From contig CAKPYV010000015.1 in NCBI GenBank assembly GCA_934203205.1, positions 1 through 46,921 of the forward strand: a stretch of 46,921 nt of DNA, read 5' to 3'. Of this stretch, positions 32,108-41,330 are shown in pieces (position 1 is the stretch's first letter; the number at the start of each line of letters is the position of its first letter). Origin of the DNA: an uncultured Anaerovibrio sp. Lineage in GTDB: Bacteria; Bacillota; Negativicutes; Selenomonadales; Selenomonadaceae. The notes beneath the pieces were generated by a model. That model saw only the letters and a program-made list of their open reading frames with translations. It was not told where the DNA came from and did no database searches. A program made the position numbers and the translations under genes.

Positions 32108-32775
32108 TAAGCTTCGCTCCCTTCAACAGCAGCAGTACGCTGCTTCTTCTCAGGAAGGACCTCACCCTTGAAGATCCAAACTTTAACGCCAATACGACCA
32201 TAGGTAGTTGCTGCCTCGTAAGTACCATAGTCAATGTCTGCTCTCAGGGTGTGCAGAGGAATGGAACCCTCACGATAGGACTCGCTACGGGCAATTTCAG
32301 CACCGCCGAGACGGCCGCTAACCATAACCTTGATACCCTTTGCGCCCAGACGCATAGTGCGGCCTACAGCCTGCTTCATAGCACGACGGAAGGCAATACG
32401 ACGCTCCAGGGACTCAGCAATGCTCTTTGCTACCAAAGTTGCATCCATATCTGGCTGCTTAATCTCTGCAATATTGATGTCAACATTGCAGTCGGTGAAC
32501 TTCTTAAGTCCAGCCTTTACCTGCTCGATTCCGGAACCACCACGGCCGATAACCATGCCTGGCTTTGCAGTATGGATAGTCAGCTTCAGACGGTTCTTGG
32601 AACGCTCAGTCTCAATCTTGGAAACTCCGGCGCTCTGCAGAGTGTTCTGCAAATGCTCACGGATTTTAATATCTTCATGCAGATTTGCTGCAAAATCTTT
32701 GCCAGCATACCACTTAGCATCCCAAGTCTTTACGATGCCAAGTCTTATACCATGCGGATTTACTTTCTGACCCAA
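32107..32775 (-). CDS. rpsC: 30S ribosomal protein S3
   Basis: A 222-residue protein at the mRNA entry channel. The N-terminal KH domain has GMVIGRGGSGIE, and the C-terminal domain has GAKGIKVMVSGRLGGAEIAR. It is overlapped by rplP at its stop, with rplV 18 bases upstream. Confidence 0.98.
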   Translation of the reverse strand: MGQKVNPHGIRLGIVKTWDAKWYAGKDFAANLHEDIKIREHLQNTLQSAGVSKIETERSKNRLKLTIHTAKPGMVIGRGGSGIEQVKAGLKKFTDCNVDINIAEIKQPDMDATLVAKSIAESLERRIAFRRAMKQAVGRTMRLGAKGIKVMVSGRLGGAEIARSESYREGSIPLHTLRADIDYGTYEAATTYGRIGVKVWIFKGEVLPEKKQRTAAVEGSEA

Positions 32776-32793
32776 AGTTAATACCCTCCTTTA

Positions 32794-33126
32794 TTAGTTT
32801 TCTTCTACTGCTACAGTGATGTGGGAAGTGCGCTTCAAAATCTTGAAAGCCTGACCACGGGAGCGTGGATGAATACGCTTCATAGTTGGTCCCTCATCTA
32901 CGAAACAGGAAGATACATAGAGGTTATCAACATTCATGTCGAAATTGTTCTCAGCGTTTGCTACTGCAGACTTGAGAACCTTATATATAGCTTCACTACC
33001 TACTTTTGGAGTGAACTTCAAAATCGCAAATGCATCAGCAACCTTCTTGCCACGAATAAGATTCATAACAACGCGAACCTTGCGAGGTGCAATGCGAACA
33101 TTTTTAGCAACTGCTTTTGCTTCCAC
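32794..33126 (-). CDS. rplV: 50S ribosomal protein L22
   Basis: A 110-residue protein lining the exit tunnel. APRKVRVVMNLIRGKKV at the front and the long loop hairpin RIHPRSRGQAFKILKRTSHI near the end identify it. Length and place are canonical. Confidence 0.98.
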   Translation of the reverse strand: MEAKAVAKNVRIAPRKVRVVMNLIRGKKVADAFAILKFTPKVGSEAIYKVLKSAVANAENNFDMNVDNLYVSSCFVDEGPTMKRIHPRSRGQAFKILKRTSHITVAVEEN

Positions 33127-33151
33127 AGAGGAATCCTCCTTTCAAATCAAC

Positions 33152-33433
33152 TTATCTAAGACCGGTCTTTCTCTCTTCACCGGCATGGCCCTTAAAAGTA
33201 CGGGTTGGTGCAAACTCACCAAGCTTATGGCCAACCATGTCCTCAGTTACATAAACAGGAACATGCTTGCGACCATCGTGTACTGCGATAGTATGACCAA
33301 CAAAAGTTGGCAGAATAGTGGAGCTTCTGGACCAGGTCTTTACAACCTTCTTGTCGTTAGCTTCGTTCAGGGCATCAATCTTCTTAGTTAAGCTTTCATG
33401 AACATAAGGTCCCTTTTTAACAGATCTTGACAA
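33152..33433 (-). CDS. rpsS: 30S ribosomal protein S19
   Basis: A 93-residue head protein that contacts S13. The start MSRSVKKGPYVHESLTKK and the STILPTFVGHTIAVHDGRKHVPVY core are unmistakable. It follows rplB in the S10 operon order. Confidence 0.98.
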   Translation of the reverse strand: MSRSVKKGPYVHESLTKKIDALNEANDKKVVKTWSRSSTILPTFVGHTIAVHDGRKHVPVYVTEDMVGHKLGEFAPTRTFKGHAGEERKTGLR

Positions 33434-33461
33434 TTTATTTCCTCCTTCCGGTGATTATCAC

Positions 33462-34289
33462 TTATTTGGTACGGCCTTTAATGATTAACTTATCAGAAGC
33501 CTTCTTACGACGGGTCTTGGCACCCATAGCGCACTTACCCCATTTAGTAACAGGATGCTTGCGGCCAACTGGGGAACGACCCTCACCACCACCATGTGGA
33601 TGGTCATTAGGGTTCATAGCAACGCCGCGGTTCTCTGGACGCTTACCCATCCAACGAGCACGACCTGCTTTACCAATAGTGATGTTCATGTGCTCAGCAT
33701 TGCCAACTACGCCGATAGTTGCACGGCAGTTAACATGTACCTTGCGCATTTCACCGGATGGCATACGGAGAGTAGCATAGTCACCCTCAATAGCCATGAG
33801 CTGTGCATAAGCACCAGCGGAGCGAACCAGCTGAGCACCAGCACCGATCTTCAACTCAACGTTGTGGATCAGAGTACCAACTGGAATGTTCTTCAGTGGA
33901 AGAGCGTTACCTGGCTTAATGTCAGCCTCTGGGCCGGACATAACCTGGTCGCCAACCTTCAGACCGTTAGGAGCGATGATATAACGCTTCTCACCGTCTG
34001 CATAGTTCAAAAGTGCAATACGTGCACTGCGGTTTGGATCGTACTCGATAGTAGCAACCTTGGCTGGAATACCATCCTTGTTGCGCTTGAAATCAATGAT
34101 ACGATACAGACGCTTATGGCCGCCACCCTGATGGCGAACGGTCAATCTACCCTGCTGATTACGGCCACCGTTCTTCTTGAGACGCTCAACGAGGGATTTT
34201 TCAGGCTTATCAGTAGTAATCTCATCAAAAGACGCTACAGTCATGAAACGTCTACCTGCGGAATATGGTTTAAAACTCTTTATTGCCAC
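33462..34289 (-). CDS. rplB: 50S ribosomal protein L2
   Basis: A 275-residue core protein required for subunit association and peptidyl-transferase activity. The RNA-binding OB/SH3 domains contain GRNQQGRLTVRHQGGGHKR, and the C-terminal tail has NPNDHPHGGGEGRSPVG with the conserved His. Length is standard. Confidence 0.98.
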   Translation of the reverse strand: MAIKSFKPYSAGRRFMTVASFDEITTDKPEKSLVERLKKNGGRNQQGRLTVRHQGGGHKRLYRIIDFKRNKDGIPAKVATIEYDPNRSARIALLNYADGEKRYIIAPNGLKVGDQVMSGPEADIKPGNALPLKNIPVGTLIHNVELKIGAGAQLVRSAGAYAQLMAIEGDYATLRMPSGEMRKVHVNCRATIGVVGNAEHMNITIGKAGRARWMGKRPENRGVAMNPNDHPHGGGEGRSPVGRKHPVTKWGKCAMGAKTRRKKASDKLIIKGRTK

Positions 34290-34311
34290 TTAATTAACCT
34301 CCTTTTCCCTA

Positions 34312-34593
34312 TTAAGCTTCAAAGAACTCGATAGTCTCGCCAGCAGCGAGCTTCACGATTGCTTTCTTGTAGTCAGAGCGCTTGCCGATGGAACGGCCCA
34401 TGCGCTTTACCTTACCCTCAACGTTAACGGTATTTACAGATGCAACCTTTACGTTGAAGATCTGAGAAATTGCCTTAGCAATCTCAATCTTGTTGGCAGC
34501 CTTAGCTACCTCAAATACATATTTGCCCTCAGCCATGAGAGTAGTGCTCTTTTCAGTAATCAGAGGACGGATAATGATGTCGCGTGCTTCCAT
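34312..34593 (-). CDS. rplW: 50S ribosomal protein L23
   Basis: A 93-residue protein at the tunnel exit, the docking point for trigger factor and SRP. IIRPLITEKSTTLMAEGKYVF is the family start. It begins on the last base of rplD (TAATG overlap). Confidence 0.97.
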   Translation of the reverse strand: MEARDIIIRPLITEKSTTLMAEGKYVFEVAKAANKIEIAKAISQIFNVKVASVNTVNVEGKVKRMGRSIGKRSDYKKAIVKLAAGETIEFFEA

Positions 34594-35216
34594 TATGCAT
34601 ATACCTCCTCAATACGAGCAATAGCATCCTTAGTGATGAACAGCTTGTTAGCGTTCAGGATGTCAAATACATTCAGGCCGATAGTGTTAATAGCCTTAAC
34701 ACCAGGGATATTACGGGAAGACTTATCAACATTCTCAACATAATCAGCTGTAATGATCAGAGCCTTCTTATCAACATCAAAGCTATTCAGCATCTCAACA
34801 ACTGCCTTGGTCTTTGGAGCTGCGAAATCAATGCTGTCCAATACTACCAACTGACCGTTGGCTACCTTGTCGGACAGTGCGCACTTGAGAGCAAGACGAC
34901 GCTGCTTACGAGGCATGCTGAAGGAATAGGAGCGAGGAGCAGGACCAAATACAGTACCGCCACCTACCCAGATAGGGGAACGGGTGGAACCACTGCGTGC
35001 ACGACCGGTACCCTTCTGCTTCCAAGGCTTACGGCCGCCGCCTCTTACCATACCACGGGTCTTGGTTGCATGATTGCCAAGACGCTGGGAAGCCAGCTGC
35101 ATAACAACTGCCTGGTGCAGGAGGCCTGCATTCACTTCTACGCCAAAAATATTTTCATTCAATTCGATATCTCCAACCTGCTGGTTCTTGATATCATAAA
35201 CTGCTACTGTAGGCAT
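34593..35216 (-). CDS. rplD: 50S ribosomal protein L4
   Basis: A 207-residue protein whose extended loop (GGGRKPWKQKGTGRARSGS) reaches into the exit tunnel. Globular domains flank the loop. In other bacteria L4 can autoregulate the S10 operon; a structured leader exists upstream of rpsJ here, but its response to L4 is unknown. Confidence 0.98.
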   Translation of the reverse strand: MPTVAVYDIKNQQVGDIELNENIFGVEVNAGLLHQAVVMQLASQRLGNHATKTRGMVRGGGRKPWKQKGTGRARSGSTRSPIWVGGGTVFGPAPRSYSFSMPRKQRRLALKCALSDKVANGQLVVLDSIDFAAPKTKAVVEMLNSFDVDKKALIITADYVENVDKSSRNIPGVKAINTIGLNVFDILNANKLFITKDAIARIEEVYA

Positions 35217-35238
35217 TATTTCTTATCCTCCTTCCGAA

Positions 35239-35886
35239 TTAGTTTTTGCCCGGCTTAACGGTGCTCTTTACAACTACGAGGCCCTTCTTTGGACCAGGAA
35301 TTGCGCCCTTGATGAGGAGCAGGTTGCGGTCAGCATCAACTCTAACAACAGTCAGACGCTGTACAGTAACCTTCTCGCTGCCCATATGACCTGGCAGCTT
35401 CTTGCCCTTCAATACACGGCCACCGTGACCACTGATCATCGCACCTGTAGAACCAGGCTCACGATGAGACTTGGAACCATGTCCCATTGGTCCACGTGCA
35501 AAATTATGACGCTTGATACCACCGGCAAAACCCTTGCCCTTGGAAGTACCAGTTACGTCAACTAATTCTCCGGCGGAAAATATGTCAACGCCGATGGTGT
35601 CACCAACGTTATATTCAGAAGCATTCTCCAAGCGCATCTCGCGAACAAACTTTACTGGAGCTACGCCAGCTTTTACGAAATGGCCCTTCATTGGGCTATT
35701 TACCTTGGATTCTTTGATTGCGCCGAAGCCAATCTGAATTGCATTATAACCATCATTTTCAACAGTCTTATTCTGGACAACAACGTTGTTACCAGACTCA
35801 ACAACTGTTACTGGAACGACCTGACCTTCTTCAGTAAAGATCTGAGTCATACCCAGCTTTCTACCTAAAATTGCTTTAGCCATCAT
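35239..35886 (-). CDS. rplC: 50S ribosomal protein L3
   Basis: A 215-residue early-assembly protein. The start is ILGRKLGMTQIF, and the long loop GFAGGIKRHNFARGPMGHGS is characteristic. There are two Met codons at the start (MMAK). The first is preceded by AGGAGG, so both remain possible. Confidence 0.98.
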   Translation of the reverse strand: MMAKAILGRKLGMTQIFTEEGQVVPVTVVESGNNVVVQNKTVENDGYNAIQIGFGAIKESKVNSPMKGHFVKAGVAPVKFVREMRLENASEYNVGDTIGVDIFSAGELVDVTGTSKGKGFAGGIKRHNFARGPMGHGSKSHREPGSTGAMISGHGGRVLKGKKLPGHMGSEKVTVQRLTVVRVDADRNLLLIKGAIPGPKKGLVVVKSTVKPGKN

Positions 35887-35897
35887 TCCACCTCCTA

Positions 35898-36209
35898 TTA
35901 CAATTTAAGTTCGATATCCACACCTGCTGGCAACTCAAGACGGGTGAGTGCATCTACAGTCTTGGAAGTTGGGTCCAGCACGTCAATAAGGCGCTTGTGA
36001 GTTCTCATCTCGAACTGCTCACGGGAGTCCTTATTTACATGTGGGGAACGCAGAATAGTGTAAATCTGCTTCTCTGTTGGGAGTGGAATTGGGCCGGATA
36101 CACTAGCGCCGGTTCTCTTGGCAGTCTCAACAATCTTTACTGCGCTCTGGTCCAGTGCTTTGTGATCATAAGCCTTTAAACGGATTCTGATTTTCTGCTG
36201 CTTAGACAA
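35898..36209 (-). CDS. rpsJ: 30S ribosomal protein S10
   Basis: A 103-residue protein (IRIRLKAYDHKALDQS; SGPIPLPTEK). It is the first gene of the S10 operon, with a promoter and ~140-base leader upstream, and 11 bases before rplC. Confidence 0.98.
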   Translation of the reverse strand: MSKQQKIRIRLKAYDHKALDQSAVKIVETAKRTGASVSGPIPLPTEKQIYTILRSPHVNKDSREQFEMRTHKRLIDVLDPTSKTVDALTRLELPAGVDIELKL

Positions 36210-36214
36210 TTTAT

Positions 36215-36345
36215 TTTCCTCCTTCTCGTCCGGGCTCCAGGCCCAAACATTTCTCCGTAATAGTTCCCTTGATCAGGCCCATATGTCCTGTCAAGCCATC
36301 TACCACGTCATCGCATCAGGGGTACTTTTACTTAGAAGCACACCG
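36215..36345 (-). promoter_or_regulatory. Leader of the S10 operon
   Basis: The transcript from the promoter at 36352-36381 has an untranslated leader of about 130 bases. It contains a short GGGC / GCCC stem-loop close to the rpsJ ribosome binding site and repeats of GGGCCTG. This is the position where ribosomal leaders regulate the operon. I cannot match it to a known leader class. Confidence 0.4.
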
Positions 36346-36351
36346 CTTCTT

Positions 36352-36381
36352 ATTGTAACATACACATATTATTTCCGTCAA
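36352..36381 (-). promoter_or_regulatory. Promoter of the S10 operon
   Basis: TTGACG and TACAAT are separated by 18 bases on the minus strand, between the tuf terminator and rpsJ. Confidence 0.65.
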
Positions 36382-36404
36382 TAAAAATAATATAAAACCT
36401 TAAT

Positions 36405-36435
36405 TATAAGGGCGACTAAGATAGCCGCCCTTATA
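36405..36435 (-). terminator. Terminator after tuf
   Basis: A perfect 10-bp stem (TATAAGGGCG / CGCCCTTATA) lies 40 bases after the tuf stop. It is followed by an A/T-rich stretch with TTTT. It separates the str and S10 units. Confidence 0.75.
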
Positions 36436-36475
36436 TTAAGGAAATAATTTACTTAGACTTTACCAAAAGCGCTAA

Positions 36476-37663
36476 TTAAGCGTCGATCTCGGTAACACGG
36501 CCAGCACCTACAGTGTGACCACCCTCGCGGATAGCGAAGCGCAGACCAGCCTCGATAGCGATTGGAGTGATGAGCTCTACAGACATCTCTACGTTATCGC
36601 CAGGCATAACCATCTCAGTACCCTCTGGCAGAGTTACAACACCGGTAACGTCAGTGGTACGGAAATAGAACTGAGGACGATAGTTGTTGAAGAATGGGGT
36701 ATGACGGCCGCCTTCTTCCTTAGTCAGTACATAAACCTGACCCTTGAACTTGGTGTGTGGATGAATGGAACCTGGCTTTGCCAGAACCTGACCACGCTGA
36801 ATCTCCTTACGATCAACACCACGGAGCAGAGCACCGATGTTATCACCAGCCTGTGCGCTTGGCAGCAGCTTGCGGAACATCTCGATGCCAGTTACAACAG
36901 TGGACTTAATCTCCTCAGCGATACCAACGATCTCAACAGTATCGTTCAGGTTCAGCTGACCACGCTCTACACGGCCAGTAGCAACGGTACCACGACCAGT
37001 AATGGTGAATACGTCCTCTACAGGCATCAGGAATGGGAGATCAGTGTCACGGGTAGGAGTAGGAATGTACTCATCTACTGCATCCATCAGCTTCAGGATG
37101 TTAGCCTTCTGCTCCTCGTCGCCATTCAGAGCGCCCAGAGCGGAACCAGCAATTACAGGAATGTCGTCGCCAGGGAAATCGTAGGAGCTCAGGAGCTCAC
37201 GAACTTCCATCTCTACCAGCTCAAGCAGCTCAGGATCATCAACCTGGTCTACCTTGTTCAGGAATACAACCATAGCAGGAACGCCAACCTGGCGAGCCAG
37301 CAGGATGTGCTCACGAGTCTGAGGCATAGGACCATCAGCAGCGGAAACTACCAGGATAGCACCATCCATCTGAGCAGCACCAGTGATCATGTTCTTTACA
37401 TAGTCAGCATGGCCTGGGCAGTCAACGTGAGCATAATGACGCTTTTCAGTCTCATACTCTACGTGTGCAGTGTTAATGGTAATACCACGCTCTCTCTCCT
37501 CTGGAGCCTTATCAATGTTAGCGTAGTCCTCAAACTGTGCCATACCCTTCTCGGACAGAACCTTAGTGATTGCTGCAGTCAGGGTAGTCTTACCATGGTC
37601 AACGTGACCGATAGTACCAATGTTTACATGTGGTTTAGTTCTTTCGAATGTAGCCTTTGCCAT
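36476..37663 (-). CDS. tuf: Elongation factor Tu
   Basis: A 395-residue GTPase that delivers aminoacyl-tRNA. G1 GHVDHGKTT (19-27), G2 RGITI, G3 DCPGHADY and G4 NKVD are all intact, and the C-terminus REGGHTVGAGRVTEI is canonical. It lies 15 bases after fusA with no promoter between, so it is the last gene of the str operon. Confidence 0.99.
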   Translation of the reverse strand: MAKATFERTKPHVNIGTIGHVDHGKTTLTAAITKVLSEKGMAQFEDYANIDKAPEERERGITINTAHVEYETEKRHYAHVDCPGHADYVKNMITGAAQMDGAILVVSAADGPMPQTREHILLARQVGVPAMVVFLNKVDQVDDPELLELVEMEVRELLSSYDFPGDDIPVIAGSALGALNGDEEQKANILKLMDAVDEYIPTPTRDTDLPFLMPVEDVFTITGRGTVATGRVERGQLNLNDTVEIVGIAEEIKSTVVTGIEMFRKLLPSAQAGDNIGALLRGVDRKEIQRGQVLAKPGSIHPHTKFKGQVYVLTKEEGGRHTPFFNNYRPQFYFRTTDVTGVVTLPEGTEMVMPGDNVEMSVELITPIAIEAGLRFAIREGGHTVGAGRVTEIDA

Positions 37664-37678
37664 TTAGAAATTTCCTCC

Positions 37679-39757
37679 TTATTCACCTTTGTTTTTAGCA
37701 ATGATGCCTTCTGCAATATTCTTAGGAACTTCCTCATAGTGAGAAACTTCCATGGAGTAGTTACCGCGGCCCTGAGTCTTGGAGCGCAGGTCGGTGGAAT
37801 AACCGAACATGCCAGACAGAGGAACAAATGCATTGATTACCTGTGCACCGTTGCGGGCTTCCATACCTTCGATACGGCCGCGACGGGAGTTCAGGTCACC
37901 GATTACATCGCCCATGTACTCCTCAGGAACGATAACCTCTACCTTTACGATTGGCTCCAGAATAACAGGGTTAGCCTTGAGTGCACCGTTCTTGAATGCC
38001 ATGGAACCGGCAACCTTGAACGCAGCCTCAGAGGAGTCAACCTCATGGTAGGAACCATCATATACGATAGCCTTTACATCAACAACAGGATAGCCGGCGA
38101 GAATACCGCCCTCCATAGCCTGCTTAATACCTGCTTCGATAGGGTTGATGAATTCCTTAGGAATAGCACCACCAACAACCTGATTCTCGAAGCTGAAGCC
38201 TTCACCAGGCTCCTGTGGAATGAGACGCAGCTTACAATGACCATACTGACCATGACCACCAGACTGACGTACGAACTTGCCTTCGCACTCAACTTCCTTG
38301 CGGATAGTCTCACGGTAAGCAACCTGTGGGTTACCTACTGCACAGTCAACCTTGAACTCACGAAGCATACGGTCAACGATAATCTCCAGATGGAGCTCGC
38401 CCATACCGGAAATAATAGTCTGACCAGTTTCCTCATCAGTGCGAACGCGGAAAGTAGGATCCTCCTCAGCCAGCTTCTGAAGGGCAACGCCCATCTTCTC
38501 CTGGTCGTTCTTGGTCTTTGGCTCTACAGCTACGGAAATAACTGGATCTGGGAATTCCATGGACTCCAGAATGATTGGATGTGCCTCGTCGCAGAGGGTA
38601 TCACCAGTGGTGGTATCCTTGAGACCAACAGCAGCAGCAATATCACCGCTATAAACGATGTCCAGCTCCTTACGGTTGTTAGCATGCATCTGGAGAATAC
38701 GGCCGATACGCTCCTTCTTGCCCTTAGTGGAATTAAATACATAAGAGCCAGAAGACAAAGTACCGGAGTATACACGGAAGAATGCCAGCTTACCAACGAA
38801 TGGATCAGCCATAATCTTGAATGCCAGAGCAGCAAATGGCTCGCTGTCACTGGATGGACGATGATCCTCCTCACCAGTCTCAGGATTTACGCCCTTGATT
38901 GGAGGGATATCGGTAGGAGCAGGCATGAAATCAACAATAGCGTCCAGCATAGGCTGTACACCCTTGTTGCGATAAGAAGTACCGCAGGTTACAGGGCACA
39001 TGGTGCAGGCAATAGTAGCCTTGCGGATAGCGGTCTTAATTTCCTCTTCGGAAATCTCCTCGCCACCAAGATACTTCTCCATGAGGCTGTCATCAACTTC
39101 TGCTACAGCCTCCAGCAGTTTCTCACGATATTCCTCAGCGAGATCCTGCATATCCTCAGGAATAGCTACCTCATCAGCAACCTTGCCCAGGTCATCCTCA
39201 TATACGATAGCTTCCATCTTTACGAGATCAATGATGCCCTGGAAGTCATCCTCAGCACCAATTGGCAGCTGGATTGCAACTGCATTGGCATTCAGACGCT
39301 CCTTCATCATCTTGATAACGTTGTAGAAATCTGCACCAGTAATGTCCATCTTATTTACATAGGCCATACGTGGTACGCTATATTTCTCAGCCTGACGCCA
39401 TACGGTCTCAGTCTGAGGCTCAACGCCGCCGCGAGCAGTCAGAACTGCTACAGCACCGTCCAATACTCTCAGAGAACGCTCAACCTCTACAGTAAAGTCA
39501 ACGTGACCTGGGGTATCAATGATGTTGATACGATGATTCTTCCAATGGCAGGTGGTAGCTGCGGAAGTAATGGTAATACCACGCTCCTGCTCCTGTGCCA
39601 TCCAGTCCATGGTAGCAGCGCCTTCATGAACCTCACCGATCTTATGAGTGATACCTGTGTAGAAGAGGATACGCTCAGTAGTAGTAGTCTTACCAGCATC
39701 AATGTGAGCCATGATACCGATATTACGAGTTTTTTCCAAGGAATACTCTCTTGCCAC
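37679..39757 (-). CDS. fusA: Elongation factor G
   Basis: A 692-residue translocase. GTPase motifs AHIDAGKTTTTER, RGITITSA, DTPGHVDFTVEV and NKMD are present, followed by domains II-V (domain IV with GGHGQYGHCKL). Length is standard. The long open frame on the opposite strand is a by-product of codon bias in fusA and tuf. Confidence 0.99.
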   Translation of the reverse strand: MAREYSLEKTRNIGIMAHIDAGKTTTTERILFYTGITHKIGEVHEGAATMDWMAQEQERGITITSAATTCHWKNHRINIIDTPGHVDFTVEVERSLRVLDGAVAVLTARGGVEPQTETVWRQAEKYSVPRMAYVNKMDITGADFYNVIKMMKERLNANAVAIQLPIGAEDDFQGIIDLVKMEAIVYEDDLGKVADEVAIPEDMQDLAEEYREKLLEAVAEVDDSLMEKYLGGEEISEEEIKTAIRKATIACTMCPVTCGTSYRNKGVQPMLDAIVDFMPAPTDIPPIKGVNPETGEEDHRPSSDSEPFAALAFKIMADPFVGKLAFFRVYSGTLSSGSYVFNSTKGKKERIGRILQMHANNRKELDIVYSGDIAAAVGLKDTTTGDTLCDEAHPIILESMEFPDPVISVAVEPKTKNDQEKMGVALQKLAEEDPTFRVRTDEETGQTIISGMGELHLEIIVDRMLREFKVDCAVGNPQVAYRETIRKEVECEGKFVRQSGGHGQYGHCKLRLIPQEPGEGFSFENQVVGGAIPKEFINPIEAGIKQAMEGGILAGYPVVDVKAIVYDGSYHEVDSSEAAFKVAGSMAFKNGALKANPVILEPIVKVEVIVPEEYMGDVIGDLNSRRGRIEGMEARNGAQVINAFVPLSGMFGYSTDLRSKTQGRGNYSMEVSHYEEVPKNIAEGIIAKNKGE

Positions 39758-39788
39758 TATTTATCGCTCCTTAATTACACAAACTATA

Positions 39789-40259
39789 TTACCAACGATA
39801 ATGAGCGAAAGCCTTGTTGGCCTCAGCCATCTTGTGAGTGTCTTCCTTCTTCTTAATGGAAGCGCCGGTGTTGTTAGCAGCATCCATCAGCTCGCCGGAA
39901 AGTCTCTCATCCATGGTCTTTTCGCCACGCAGACGTGCGTAGTTTACGATCCAGCGGATACCCAGAGTCATGCGGCGATCTGGACGAACCTCTACAGGAA
40001 CCTGGTAGTTAGCACCACCTACACGGCGTGCACGAACCTCCAGTACAGGCATAACATTCTTCAATGCAGTCTCGAAAACCTCGAGAGGATCATTACCGGT
40101 CTTAGCACGGATGATCTCGAATGCATCATATACAACTCTCTCAGCAACGCCCTTCTTACCAGAAAGCATTACCTTGTTGATGAACTTAGTGACGATCTTG
40201 GAGTGGTATACCGGATCCGGTAAAACGTCACGCTTAGGTACAGAACCTTTTCTTGGCAT
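39789..40259 (-). CDS. rpsG: 30S ribosomal protein S7
   Basis: A 156-residue protein that nucleates the 30S head. MPRKGSVPKRDVLPDP at the start and RRVGGANYQVPVEVRPDRR in the middle are conserved. In the canonical rpsL-rpsG-fusA-tuf order. Confidence 0.98.
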   Translation of the reverse strand: MPRKGSVPKRDVLPDPVYHSKIVTKFINKVMLSGKKGVAERVVYDAFEIIRAKTGNDPLEVFETALKNVMPVLEVRARRVGGANYQVPVEVRPDRRMTLGIRWIVNYARLRGEKTMDERLSGELMDAANNTGASIKKKEDTHKMAEANKAFAHYRW

Positions 40260-40297
40260 CTATTTTGCCTCCTTCCATAATCTTTCAGTGTCAGAAA

Positions 40298-40678
40298 TTA
40301 TTTCTTCTGCTTAGCGCGCTTAGCACCGTACTTGGATCTACCCTGCTTGCGGTCCTGAACACCTGCAGTATCCAGAGAACCACGAATGATGTGATAACGA
40401 ACACCTGGTAAATCCTTTACACGTCCGCCTCTGATCAGAACAACGCTATGTTCCTGAAGATTATGGCCAATGCCAGGGATATATGCGGTTACTTCAATGC
40501 TATTAGTCAAACGAACACGGGCAACCTTACGGAGTGCGGAGTTTGGCTTCTTAGGAGTTGTGGTATAAACTCTTGTGCAAACGCCACGTTTCTGTGGGCA
40601 ATTCTTTAATGCCGGTGCTGTGGATTTCTCCTGCATGCTCTCTCTGCTCTTGCGAACTAACTGATTAATTGTAGGCAT
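40298..40678 (-). CDS. rpsL: 30S ribosomal protein S12
   Basis: A 126-residue decoding-site protein. The start MPTINQLVRKSR at 40678 has GGAGGTG seven bases upstream; the frame is open seven codons further, but those are not conserved. KKPNSALRKVARVRL and the PGVRYHIIRGSLD streptomycin-site regions are wild-type in form (K in the PKKPNS motif). Confidence 0.98.
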   Translation of the reverse strand: MPTINQLVRKSRESMQEKSTAPALKNCPQKRGVCTRVYTTTPKKPNSALRKVARVRLTNSIEVTAYIPGIGHNLQEHSVVLIRGGRVKDLPGVRYHIIRGSLDTAGVQDRKQGRSKYGAKRAKQKK

Positions 40679-40762
40679 ACATGCACCTCCTTCCTTCAAA
40701 ATGAGTATTTAGTATTTATTAAAACCGCCAACTTAGTCAGCAGGTTTTGACTTATTCTGCTG

Positions 40763-41008
40763 TTATTTCAAAACAGCAACTGCGGCAGCTCCTACTTCGA
40801 TGGAACAGGTCTTTCCTAATTCCCCCATAGTATGAACTATTTCCATATCTATGGATTTCTCTTCACAGAGGCTTCTCAGTGGCTGCACCACCCTGCCATC
40901 TGCATCTGAGGCCAGGAATACGCATAACACCTGATCCTTGTTGATGGCCTTGGTTACCTGCTTGACACCGATAACCCTCTGAGCCTTCTTCAAACTCTCC
41001 AGCGTCAC
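40763..41008 (-). CDS. ybxF: YbxF-like L7Ae-family RNA-binding protein
   Basis: An 81-residue L7Ae/L30e-fold protein that binds kink-turn RNA, related to YbxF/YmxC. The start is GTG at 41008 with AAGGAG eight bases upstream, matching the usual 82-residue length. QVTKAINKDQVLCVFLASDAD and ELGKTCSIEVGAAAVAVL are typical. It precedes rpsL as in other Firmicutes, but rpoC is not upstream. Confidence 0.88.
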   Translation of the reverse strand: MTLESLKKAQRVIGVKQVTKAINKDQVLCVFLASDADGRVVQPLRSLCEEKSIDMEIVHTMGELGKTCSIEVGAAAVAVLK

Positions 41009-41056
41009 ACATCTCACTCCTTCGCCTGAAAACATCCATAACTTAGGTGCATTAGT

Positions 41057-41085
41057 ATAATATCACCCCTCCAAACCTTTGTCAA
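41057..41085 (-). promoter_or_regulatory. Promoter of the str operon
   Basis: TTGACA and TATTAT are separated by 17 bases on the minus strand, about 50 bases before ybxF. It is close to consensus, as expected for translation genes. The rest of 41086-41279 is A/T-rich intergenic sequence with nothing else recognised. Confidence 0.8.
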
Positions 41086-41279
41086 CCCCTTGTATATCAG
41101 CTTTTATATTGTACACCCTACCCGGTGTATCATTAATCTCTATTGGTACGCTTAAAAAGTGCCTTTGTATTTTCTATGCACACACTTTGTAACATTATGG
41201 GGTAAATAATAAAAAAAGTCCTACCATATCCACCAACTGTAAACCAAATAAATTAAAAAAAATTTTTTCGGAAATAAAA

Positions 41280-41312
41280 AACAGGAAGCATTACCTGAAG
41301 CTGCTTCCTGTT
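41280..41312 (-). terminator. Terminator after hup
   Basis: An 11-bp stem (AACAGGAAGCA and its complement) with an 11-base loop is followed on the minus strand by TTTTTATTT. It separates hup from the str operon. Confidence 0.85.
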
Positions 41313-41330
41313 CATTATCTCACTATAAAA

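Noticed and set aside
36515..39856. A 1113-codon open frame on the plus strand
   Set aside because: It lies exactly antisense to tuf and fusA, has no ribosome binding site or protein family, and follows from the codon bias of those highly expressed genes.
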